The notes beneath the pieces are model-generated. The model did not search any database. It worked only from the letters and a program-made list of their open reading frames with translations, and was not told the origin of the DNA. A program made the translations under genes and the position numbers. From contig JAAYNJ010000006.1 in NCBI GenBank assembly GCA_012520915.1, positions 52,914 to 116,913 of the forward strand: 64,000 bases of DNA. The letters run 5' to 3'. Origin of the DNA: Oscillospiraceae bacterium. Its GTDB lineage: Bacteria > Bacillota > Clostridia > Oscillospirales > Ruminococcaceae. Position 1 is the first letter of the stretch. Each line of letters begins with the position of its first letter. Of this stretch, positions 24,517-31,120 are shown in pieces.

Positions 24517-25784
24517 TAATGACGGATGTTGATATTGCGATAGTAGGCGGAGGGTGTGCCGGAATGTCTGCGGCGCTGTCCGCATACGGGCATGGAATAA
24601 GAAACATTGTGATTTTCGAAAGAAATTCTTATTTGGGCGGTGTATTAAAACAGTGTATACACAACGGTTTCGGTATACATAAATTCAGAGAAGACCTTAC
24701 CGGTACACAGTATGCAGCGAAACTGATAGATGATATCGTGAAAACCGATATTTGTATAAAGACAGATACCATTGTTTTGAACATCACAGAGGAAAAAGAG
24801 ATAGTTGCCGTCAGCAGTAAAGAGGGAATAACCGGGTACAGAGCTAAATCGATTATTTTAGCTATGGGCTGCAGAGAACGCTCGAGGGGGGAACTGATGA
24901 TTCCGGGAAGCAGACCGGCAGGAGTATTGACTGCCGGAGTTGCTCAAAGATACATGAATATCGAAGGTTATCTGGTCGGTAAAAAAGTATTTATCTTAGG
25001 TTCCGGAGATATAGGGTTAATTATGGCCAGGCAATTTGTTCTTGAGGGAGCGGAAGTTGTTGCGATAGCGGAGGTAATGCCTTATTCCGGCGGACTGGCG
25101 AGGAATATTGTGCAGTGTGCGGAGGACTTTGGTATTCCCATATACTACAATACCACCGTAACAGGTATTGTGGGGAAAAAGAGGGTGGAAGGAGTTTTCA
25201 TCTCCGATGTAGATGAGAATAGAAAACCCGTTTTGTCCACCGAAAGATTTGTCGATTGCGATACACTTATGTTGTCGGTTGGGCTGATTCCTGAAAATGA
25301 AATTGCTTTTAAAGCGGGAATTAAACTGTCGGAAAAAACAGGCGGACCGATAGTAGACGATATGCTTCAAACCGATATCGATGGAATATTCTCCTGCGGA
25401 AACTGTCTGCATGTACATGACCTGGTGGATTTTGTTTCCATTGAAAGCGAAGTTGCAGGCAAAAATTCTGCGATGTATATACTTGATAAAATCAAAAAAG
25501 ACAAAAAGCCCTTAGTGATTGAAACAAATGACGGAGAAGGAGTTTCGGGAACCGTACCGCATCGGATAGATCTGAATAAAGGTGAGGAAGAGGTTACCTT
25601 GATGTTCAGACCTAATTCAAAGTTCAGGAGTTGTACTGCAACGGCGAGGATAAACGACAGAATTATTTCGAGCAAAAAAATGCCCGTTGCCGTACCGGGT
25701 GAAATGTGTGAACTGAAAATCAATAAGAACGACTTTGGACCGTTTGAAAAAAATGATAAACTCACGGTGGAAATAATTCCATAA
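24513..25784 (+). CDS. Pyridine-nucleotide/FAD oxidoreductase, partner of the GlpA-like protein
   Basis: 423 residues with two dinucleotide-binding motifs: FAD site IVGGGCAGMSAAL near the N-terminus and NAD(P) site FILGSGDIGLIMARQF in the middle, plus an ATG-like AMGCRERSRG segment and a late FAD motif (DGIFSCGNC). There is no CxxxxC redox-active disulfide at the usual place. The gene overlaps the GlpA-like gene by four bases and is followed by a DUF1667 gene. It probably transfers electrons between the dehydrogenase and NAD(P) or ferredoxin. The exact acceptor is inference. The C-terminal 90 residues form a separate small beta-rich domain. Confidence 0.8.
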   Translation: MIMTDVDIAIVGGGCAGMSAALSAYGHGIRNIVIFERNSYLGGVLKQCIHNGFGIHKFREDLTGTQYAAKLIDDIVKTDICIKTDTIVLNITEEKEIVAVSSKEGITGYRAKSIILAMGCRERSRGELMIPGSRPAGVLTAGVAQRYMNIEGYLVGKKVFILGSGDIGLIMARQFVLEGAEVVAIAEVMPYSGGLARNIVQCAEDFGIPIYYNTTVTGIVGKKRVEGVFISDVDENRKPVLSTERFVDCDTLMLSVGLIPENEIAFKAGIKLSEKTGGPIVDDMLQTDIDGIFSCGNCLHVHDLVDFVSIESEVAGKNSAMYILDKIKKDKKPLVIETNDGEGVSGTVPHRIDLNKGEEEVTLMFRPNSKFRSCTATARINDRIISSKKMPVAVPGEMCELKINKNDFGPFEKNDKLTVEIIP

Positions 25785-25848
25785 ATTGTGAGATCAAAAG
25801 GTTGTTTATTATATTCAAACAGTTTCGGTATGAAAGGATAACTGACAG

Positions 25849-26214
25849 ATGGAGAAAGAACTTGTCTGTATTAACTGTCCTCTGGGGTGCAGGCTGAAAG
25901 TCAGGGTTGAGGGAGAGGAAGCTAAAGAAATCACCGGGAATCTATGCAAAAGAGGAATAGAATATGCAAAACAGGAATCAATATTGCCGATGAGAGTGCT
26001 TACGGCAAACATGAAGGCTGCGGACTGTGAAAGACCCTTCTCGGTTGTCTCAAGCAAACCCCTACCGAAGAATATGCTGATTGAGTGTGCGATGGAGCTG
26101 AAAAAACATAGTCCGAAAACACCCATAAAAATGGGAGATGTTGTGATTGAAAATATTCTGAATACCGGTTGCGACATAATAGCTACTTCAAATCTTCCGG
26201 AAGAGAGTCTATAG
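25849..26214 (+). CDS. DUF1667 protein, third member of the glycerol-3-phosphate oxidoreductase trio
   Basis: 121 residues. The N-terminus has a CINCPLGCRL motif, then GNLCKRGIEYAKQE, a set of four cysteines that suggests metal or Fe-S binding. This architecture is DUF1667, a family nearly always found after the two flavoproteins encoded upstream. The conserved gene order implies a small electron-transfer or assembly subunit of the same complex; no direct function is known to me. The ribosome binding site is AAGGA at a rather long spacing, 65 bases after the previous stop. A terminator follows. Confidence 0.82.
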   Translation: MEKELVCINCPLGCRLKVRVEGEEAKEITGNLCKRGIEYAKQESILPMRVLTANMKAADCERPFSVVSSKPLPKNMLIECAMELKKHSPKTPIKMGDVVIENILNTGCDIIATSNLPEESL

Positions 26215-26249
26215 AACGATATAAAAATTATTTGGAACAAGAAAAATGT

Positions 26250-26275
26250 AAAATCCACTATCAGTGGATTTTTTA
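26250..26275 (+). terminator. Terminator of the GlpA-like operon
   Basis: AAAATCCACT pairs perfectly with AGTGGATTTT across a three-base loop, followed by more T. Confidence 0.88.
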
Positions 26276-26344
26276 TAATATAAAGCGAAGAGAAGGGTCG
26301 ATTTATAGTTCCGAACCCGAACTTTTAATTTTTTTCAGTTTTAA

Positions 26345-26386
26345 TGCTATAATTCACATCAGGGAAAAATCAAATCGGATTTGATT
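26345..26386 (+). promoter_or_regulatory. Extended -10 promoter and 9-1-9 inverted repeat upstream of the ZIP transporter
   Basis: TGCTATAAT at 26345-26353 is an extended -10. From 26368 to 26386 lies AATCAAATC, a single G, then GATTTGATT: an exact inverted repeat placed about 8 to 26 bases past the expected transcription start, where a bound repressor would block transcription. A metalloregulator operator is a reasonable guess. It does not match the Fur, Zur, MntR or AdcR consensus that I know. Confidence 0.6.
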
Positions 26387-26435
26387 AACGATTTTAAATT
26401 AATAACCGGATAATAAAAGAACGGGAAGGAGAAAA

Positions 26436-27221
26436 ATGAACCTTGAAACTTTAAGGGGAATAATGATACCGTTTTTAGGCACAACACTGGGTTCATCGCT
26501 TGTCTTTTTTATGAAAGAGAAGTCGATGAACAGGAATTTGCAGAGAGCTTTGACAGGATTTGCATCAGGTGTCATGATGGCGGCATCGATTTGGAGTCTG
26601 ATTATCCCGGCAGTTGAGGAATCGAAATGGATGGGAAGCTGGTCTTTTGTTCCGGCGTTTGTCGGAGTATGGGCGGGAGTTCTTTTTCTTCTGTTTCTTG
26701 ACTGTATTGTACCGCACCTTCATAGAAGCAGTAATGAAATGGAAGGTCCTCAAAACAACTTTAAAAAGACGACTTTGCTGATGCTGGCGGTAGTTTTACA
26801 CAACATTCCTGAAGGAATGGCGATAGGGGCGGTATTTGCCGGACTTAAATCCGGTCAGGCAGGAATCACTTCAATGGGAGCTCTTTCTCTCTCTGTCGGA
26901 ATTGCTCTTCAAAACTTTCCCGAGGGGGCGATTATCTCCATGCCCCTCCACGCCGACGGGATTAAAAAATCCAAATCGTTCCTGCTCGGTGTGTTGTCGG
27001 GGATAGTGGAGCCTCTCGGCGCTCTTCTTATAATATTCACCGCCGGCTTTTTTGTGCCGATTCTTCCATACCTTCTTGGGTTTGCTGCCGGAGCTATGAT
27101 TTATGTAGTGGTGGAAGAGCTCATACCGGAAATGTCGGAGGGAGAACACTCGAATATAGGAACGGTTTTCTTTGCGGCTGGGTTTACTGTAATGATGGCT
27201 TTGGATATTGCATTGGGTTAA
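26436..27221 (+). CDS. zupT: ZIP-family divalent metal transporter (ZupT-like)
   Basis: 261 residues with eight predicted transmembrane helices. The ZIP signature in helices IV and V is clear: VVLHNIPEGMAIGAVFAG and LQNFPEGAIISMPL, whose His, Asn, Pro and Glu residues line the metal path. A His-containing loop (PHLHRSS) lies between helices III and IV. ZIP proteins import Zn2+, and often Mn2+ or Fe2+, down the electrochemical gradient. AAGGAG precedes the ATG. The 5' leader carries a perfect inverted repeat likely to be a repressor site. It is probably monocistronic, with a strong terminator after it. Confidence 0.92.
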   Translation: MNLETLRGIMIPFLGTTLGSSLVFFMKEKSMNRNLQRALTGFASGVMMAASIWSLIIPAVEESKWMGSWSFVPAFVGVWAGVLFLLFLDCIVPHLHRSSNEMEGPQNNFKKTTLLMLAVVLHNIPEGMAIGAVFAGLKSGQAGITSMGALSLSVGIALQNFPEGAIISMPLHADGIKKSKSFLLGVLSGIVEPLGALLIIFTAGFFVPILPYLLGFAAGAMIYVVVEELIPEMSEGEHSNIGTVFFAAGFTVMMALDIALG

Positions 27222-27252
27222 TTTAAAGCAGTCAATAAAATTTTATATAAAT

Positions 27253-27289
27253 AAAAAGAACGGGATGTCGTCTGCATCCCGTTCTTTTT
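27253..27289. terminator. Bidirectional terminator between zupT and the repeat lipoprotein gene
   Basis: AAAAAGAACGGGATG pairs perfectly with its complement (15 bp) across a seven-base loop, with T runs on both strands. Confidence 0.92.
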
Positions 27290-27300
27290 GTACTTGCCTA

Positions 27301-28011
27301 TTAGTCGTCGTAATCGCTGTCGCCGTCGTCATATGAACTGTTTCCGTCATCATAGTCGCTGTCGTTATATGAACTGTTTCCGTCATCGTAGTCGCTGTCG
27401 CCGTCGTTATCATAGAGACTGTCGCCGTCGTCGTCATAGAGACTATCGCCGTCATCTTCGTCATCGTAGAGGCTATCGCCATCGCTGTCATCGTAGAGGC
27501 TATCTCCGTCATCTTCGTCATCGTAGTCGCTGTCGCCGTCGTCATCATAGAGACTGTCGCCGTCGTCATCGAGCTCGATTTTTACGACTCCAATGTTTCT
27601 CTCTACCGCTACCTTGCCTATTTCTTCGGCCATAAGAGCTATCAATTCGACATTCTTTCCGTCGTCGTCAATTTTGATTTTAATGCCGTCGGTATTGCCT
27701 GCCGCAAGTTTTTCAAATATGCCGGCGTCGTCAATTTTGCCTATCAATTCTCCGGCTATTTCCACTACCGGCCTGCCGACAAAGTTATCCATGCTTTTTA
27801 CGATTTGTTTGCCGTCATCGTTTTCTCCGGATAACTTCACTACGTTTAAGTCATTGTCATAAGATATTTTAATTTCGGGATTGATGGAAAGAAGGACGTT
27901 TCCCTTTATTTTTCCTTCCTTTGCGGTTTTGTCTGACGAATAGATCGAACATCCGGTGAATAATGCCATCACCATCACTACTGCCAGCGCTATTCCTAAA
28001 ATCTTTTTCAT
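27301..28011 (-). CDS. Lipoprotein with RsgI-type extracytoplasmic domain and GDSxYDD acidic repeat tail
   Basis: 236 residues. Signal peptide with lipobox LFTGC (Cys21), so lipid-anchored outside the membrane. Residues about 36-140 resemble the extracytoplasmic region of RsgI anti-sigma factors: SINPEIKIS with N44-P45, the site where RsgI proteins self-cleave, then a VVKLSGENDDG segment. Residues 148-236 are almost only Asp, Gly, Ser, Tyr and Leu: eight GDSxY units, two GNSSY units and one NDSDY, separated by acidic residues. Some stretches fit DxDxDG, a calcium-loop pattern. It has no anti-sigma domain. It has its own SigI-like promoter and an AGGAG ribosome binding site, and lies just downstream of rsgI, which carries the same tail. 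A role as co-sensor, decoy or surface effector is inference. Confidence 0.8.
   Translation of the reverse strand: MKKILGIALAVVMVMALFTGCSIYSSDKTAKEGKIKGNVLLSINPEIKISYDNDLNVVKLSGENDDGKQIVKSMDNFVGRPVVEIAGELIGKIDDAGIFEKLAAGNTDGIKIKIDDDGKNVELIALMAEEIGKVAVERNIGVVKIELDDDGDSLYDDDGDSDYDDEDDGDSLYDDSDGDSLYDDEDDGDSLYDDDGDSLYDNDGDSDYDDGNSSYNDSDYDDGNSSYDDGDSDYDD
27304..27570 (-). repeat. Acidic GDSxYDD coding repeats, lipoprotein tail
   Basis: Imperfect tandem units of about 24-30 bases encode 89 residues. DNA identity between units is high (for example GGCGACAGTCTCTATGAC variants), so copy number could change by slippage. On the plus strand the same bases make spurious Arg/His/Cys-rich frames. Confidence 0.85.
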
Positions 28012-28056
28012 TTGTTTTCTCCTTTTTAATTGTTTTTTGGATTTTATACTATAGCT

Positions 28057-28086
28057 TACGCAAAGGTTTTTTTAAAATCGGGGTAG
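28057..28086 (-). promoter_or_regulatory. SigI-type promoter of the repeat lipoprotein gene
   Basis: On the minus strand CTACCCCGAT (28086-28077) and CGTA (28060-28057), at the same spacing as the motif upstream of sigI. TTAAA in between is shared too. From memory, SigI promoters in B. subtilis and C. thermocellum have a C-rich -35 and a CG-containing -10. Confidence 0.65.
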
Positions 28087-28111
28087 TGGAAATTGTTTTT
28101 AAAATATTTTT

Positions 28112-28963
28112 TTAGCCCGATGCATCGTCGTAGTCGCTATCACCGTCATCGTAGAGGCTGTCGCCATCGTCATTGTAGAAACTATCACCGTCATCGTAGT
28201 CGCTGTCGCCATTGTCATTGTAGCCGCTGTCGCCATTGTCATTGTAGTCGCTGTCGCCATCGTCATCGTAGTCGCTGTCACCATCGTCATAGAGACTGTC
28301 GCCATCATCCGGATTGGTTATACTACCTTTATTTATAGGTATTTCAATAATTATCGTAGCGCTTTCTCCTTTTTCAAAGTCGTCAATTTCTTCGTAAGAG
28401 GTATTTAGAACTACTGATACGTCCATATCGACAAGATGCTTTTGAAGGTCTTCACCGAGTATTTTTGCAGTCTTTTTGCGCCACTTTAGGTTTTCTGAGG
28501 CTATTGATACCGAGATTTCCCCCCCGTCGGACAAATACCCGCGTTCTATTGCCATGTCAACAAGATCATCGGTGACCTTTGTCTGTGATAGTCCCTTAAA
28601 TTTATATCCTTCTATCAACTCAACGCCATCCGGATTCAATCCTTCCAACTCCAATACTCTGCGTGTTCTTGATACGGCAATGGAAACTTCAGGATTAATT
28701 TTTAAATTTATGTGTCCGAATGTTACAAAGTTCAATTGCCATATGCTCACAGCAACTATAAGAAAGCTCGCAGCTATTGCTGCAAAAAGCGTCAGCTGTT
28801 TTATAATGTTCTTTCTTGGCGATGTGGATCTGTCTTCCAACAAAATGACATCGGTGACTTTTTGACCCAATTTGTATCCGAGATTTGCAATTTTGACAAA
28901 CCTGCCTTTGTTGTCGAGCGCAACGGCATAAGCCATATAAAGCTTCATTATCAGATAGGTCAT
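28112..28963 (-). CDS. rsgI: RsgI-like anti-sigma factor with GDSxYDD repeat sensor tail
   Basis: 283 residues. An N-terminal cytoplasmic RsgI_N domain (about 10-42, AVALDNKGRFVKIANLG then GQKVTDV) is expected to bind SigI. Transmembrane helix about 56-78. The extracytoplasmic domain starts with NLKINPEVSI (N90-P91, the known autoproteolysis site of the family), followed by ELEGLNPDG and a mixed alpha/beta region to about 215. Residues 219-283 are eight GDSxY units in an Asp/Asn-rich context. In C. thermocellum the C-terminal part of RsgI proteins is often a carbohydrate-binding or enzyme domain; here it is a low-complexity acidic tail. The start codon overlaps the sigI stop (ATGA), so the two are coupled. 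The ribosome binding site is AGAGGTG. Confidence 0.88.
   Translation of the reverse strand: MTYLIMKLYMAYAVALDNKGRFVKIANLGYKLGQKVTDVILLEDRSTSPRKNIIKQLTLFAAIAASFLIVAVSIWQLNFVTFGHINLKINPEVSIAVSRTRRVLELEGLNPDGVELIEGYKFKGLSQTKVTDDLVDMAIERGYLSDGGEISVSIASENLKWRKKTAKILGEDLQKHLVDMDVSVVLNTSYEEIDDFEKGESATIIIEIPINKGSITNPDDGDSLYDDGDSDYDDDGDSDYNDNGDSGYNDNGDSDYDDGDSFYNDDGDSLYDDGDSDYDDASG
28115..28309 (-). repeat. Acidic GDSxYDD coding repeats, RsgI tail
   Basis: Eight imperfect units, mostly 24 bases each, encode 65 residues. The unit sequence matches that in the downstream lipoprotein gene, suggesting gene conversion, duplication or shared selection. Confidence 0.85.
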
Positions 28964-29691
28964 TTGTTTTCACCTCTTTTCACCAGAAAGATTTGATTTA
29001 AATGGCCTCGAATTATTTCGTAACCATTGGAATATGCTAAAAGTATTGCGACAAGATATCGCCTGTGTCGTTCAAGAGTTTTTCTGTCAACCCCGGATAA
29101 TGCCGTAAGTTCTGCAAGAGGCAACCTTTTTGTTGTTATAAATTTATCCATCACTTCCCTGTTTTCGTATGCAGATCTGAGGGCTTTGTGACAGGAATCA
29201 AGCGTTCTCTGTTGCTTAGGCGAATTATCAGCTACATCGGACAAACTCACTCCGAAACTGTTAAGCTGTCTTTCAAACTCAAGAATTTCTTCTTCTGCAA
29301 TCTTTTGATCCTGATATTTGAGTACATTGCTGTCTTCGGGAACCGTATCAAGAAGATTTTGCTCATCGGAATCCTCATCGGACGCAACGTATATGCTGAT
29401 ATTTCCGTCATGTCTTTTTTCTTTTCTTGAATAGTCTATCAATCTGTTTTTTATCGCCGTTGACGCAAATGCGATAAAATTTCCGCGGTTTTTATCGTAG
29501 TTTACTATGGCTTCATAGAAAGCAAACATTGAGATGCTGAATTCATCTTCGTTTCCGGTGCAAATTTTACCGGTAAACTTCGAAGTTTCAGACTTGATAA
29601 ATCCCATATACTGCAGGATAAGGTCATCCGCCGCATTGTTGTCTTTTTTTGCGGCGTACACTTTTTGTACAATCATTTGACTGCCTTGCAT
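28960..29691 (-). CDS. sigI: RNA polymerase sigma factor, SigI family
   Basis: 243 residues. The sigma-2-like region is at about 20-100 (ISMFAFYEAIVNYDKNRGNF, then FASTAIKNRLIDYSRKEKR, the core-binding and -10 recognition segments). The C-terminal part, typical of SigI rather than a normal sigma-4, includes a helix-turn-helix-like LAELTALSGVDRKTLERHRRY (about 190-213). ATG 29691 is preceded by AGGAG at seven bases. The rsgI gene overlaps the 3' end by four bases, the standard sigI-rsgI order. SigI factors respond to heat or envelope stress in Bacillus and to extracellular polysaccharides in cellulolytic Clostridia. A SigI-like motif upstream implies autoregulation. Confidence 0.9.
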   Translation of the reverse strand: MQGSQMIVQKVYAAKKDNNAADDLILQYMGFIKSETSKFTGKICTGNEDEFSISMFAFYEAIVNYDKNRGNFIAFASTAIKNRLIDYSRKEKRHDGNISIYVASDEDSDEQNLLDTVPEDSNVLKYQDQKIAEEEILEFERQLNSFGVSLSDVADNSPKQQRTLDSCHKALRSAYENREVMDKFITTKRLPLAELTALSGVDRKTLERHRRYLVAILLAYSNGYEIIRGHLNQIFLVKRGENK

Positions 29692-29714
29692 TGATTTTCT
29701 CCTCTGAGAAAGAA

Positions 29715-29744
29715 TACGAAAGAATCCGTTTAATATCGGGGTAG
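29715..29744 (-). promoter_or_regulatory. SigI-type promoter of sigI-rsgI
   Basis: On the minus strand CTACCCCGAT (29744-29735) and CGTA (29718-29715), with 20 of about 33 positions, including both blocks, identical to the motif before the repeat lipoprotein gene. CGTA ends 23 bases from the start codon, giving a short leader with its AGGAG. Confidence 0.65.
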
Positions 29745-30005
29745 GATGTATAAGGGCGAATTTTCAACGGAATATAACCTGATTTATTTTTAAATACAGT
29801 GCGATTTGACAAAAAAAGTTTGTAGCAATTAATAAAATATTATATTTAAATTAATCAGTATTGACAAATTTAATGTTAACTCGATGTAAACGACACTATT
29901 CTGAAACAGTTATATGATACAATATATTACACCTAAAATTGTGCCAAAAAATATTAACTTGCACGCCGATTATTTGTTACATTCATATTATGAAAGAGGT
30001 ATTCT
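29745..30005. other. Divergent intergenic region between sigI and the phosphofructokinase gene
   Basis: AT-rich. On the plus strand an extended -10 (TG at 29915, TACAAT 29918-29923) could drive the phosphofructokinase gene. A separate TTGACA at 29861-29866 has only TGTAAA at 18 bases as -10. No open frame and no clear RNA were seen. Confidence 0.45.
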
Positions 30006-31085
30006 ATGAAAATCGGAATTCTTACCAGTGGAGGAGATTGCCCGGGTTTAAATGCTGTAATCAGAAGTGTCGGTAAGTATGTGTTCAGTCAGATTAAAGA
30101 TGTCACTGTTTATGGAATTGCCGACGGATATGGCGGGCTGATAAACGGCGAATACAGAAAGATGAAAGAAAAAGACTTTTCCGGAATATTAAACACCGGA
30201 GGTACGATACTCGGAACATCGAGGCAGCCTTTCAAGGAAATGATCGGAAGCGACCTGAGTGATGAGCCATCAAAACTTGATCGGATGCTTGAAAACTACA
30301 AAAAAATGGAACTTGACCTTTTATTCACCCTGGGAGGAAACGGAACGCACAAAACCGCGGCGTTGCTGTCGGAAGAGGGTTGTCATGTAATCGGAGTACC
30401 CAAAACCATAGATAACGACATATGGGGGACGGAGGTGACGTTCGGATTTCATTCCGCGGTAGATGTTGCCTCATGGTGCATTGATAATGTTCACACAACC
30501 GCTGCAAGCCATGGAAGGACAATAATAGTTGAAGTAATGGGAAACCGTGTCGGTTGGCTGACGCTGTATTCGGGAATAGCCGGAGGAGCGGATGTAATTC
30601 TTATTCCGGAAATGCCTTATGATAAAGAAAGGGTAATCGAAAAAATTCAAGAAAGAGCGGAGCGCGGAAAAGACTTCAGCATAATAGCGATTGCCGAAGG
30701 AGCGATGGATACGGAAGAAGCTTCGATGAAAAGATCCGAGATGATGGAAGAAAGGGCAAAGCAGGGATATACCACCGCTACCGATAGACTTGCCAAGATT
30801 ATAACCAAGGAAACGGGAGTGGAGACAAGGACTTTGGTGCCGGGACATCTTCAAAGAGGTGGAAACCCCACCGCCTATGACCGTGTTCTGAGCACAATGC
30901 TCGGTAGCTTTGCCGGAAGGCTGGCAAGGCAGGGAACCTCCGGTGTTACGGTTGCAATTAAAAACAACGCAGTTGCCTATAATCTCCTGTCGGATGTCGC
31001 GGGAAAAACAAAGTTTGTACCCCTCGATCATCCGCTGATTTCTACTGCAAGAAGTATAGGTGTCAGTTTCGGACAAAAGAGATAA
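30006..31085 (+). CDS. 6-phosphofructokinase, GGNG/PKTIDND variant
   Basis: 359 residues with the PFK-A fold: ILTSGGDCPGLNAVIR (phosphate binding), NTGGTILGTSR, GGNGT (110-113), PKTIDND (132-138, catalytic Asp136), EVMGNRVGWL and PGHLQRGG. It phosphorylates fructose 6-phosphate in glycolysis. Donor-site residues are mixed: Gly113 at the position equivalent to E. coli Gly104 points to ATP, while Lys133 at the Gly124 position is typical of pyrophosphate-type and trypanosome-like ATP enzymes. The Asp equivalent to E. coli Asp103, which binds Mg2+, is Asn112 here. So it belongs to the PPi-like clade but donor use is uncertain, with ATP slightly favoured. GAGG precedes the ATG. ppk1 follows 35 bases later. 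Confidence 0.88.
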   Translation: MKIGILTSGGDCPGLNAVIRSVGKYVFSQIKDVTVYGIADGYGGLINGEYRKMKEKDFSGILNTGGTILGTSRQPFKEMIGSDLSDEPSKLDRMLENYKKMELDLLFTLGGNGTHKTAALLSEEGCHVIGVPKTIDNDIWGTEVTFGFHSAVDVASWCIDNVHTTAASHGRTIIVEVMGNRVGWLTLYSGIAGGADVILIPEMPYDKERVIEKIQERAERGKDFSIIAIAEGAMDTEEASMKRSEMMEERAKQGYTTATDRLAKIITKETGVETRTLVPGHLQRGGNPTAYDRVLSTMLGSFAGRLARQGTSGVTVAIKNNAVAYNLLSDVAGKTKFVPLDHPLISTARSIGVSFGQKR

Positions 31086-31120
31086 ATAATAATACAAAAT
31101 ATAAGGAAAGGACAGGAGTT

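Noticed and set aside
27243..27569. Minus-strand Met/Thr/Ala-rich frame
   Set aside because: It is another frame of the repeat tail and reads through the terminator; composition is pure repeat shadow.
27301..28310. Regular short repeats that at first sight resemble a CRISPR array or minisatellite
   Set aside because: The units are in frame, lack unique spacers of even size, and encode GDSxYDD residues at the ends of two convincing genes.
27288..28338. Plus-strand Arg/His/Cys-rich frames (27288-27635, 28093-28338)
   Set aside because: They are the antisense of the acidic repeats, have no ribosome binding site and extreme composition.
30006..31085. Calling the phosphofructokinase a plain PPi-dependent enzyme
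   Set aside because: PKTIDND fits, but the residue equivalent to Asp104 of PPi enzymes is Gly, so the donor is left open.
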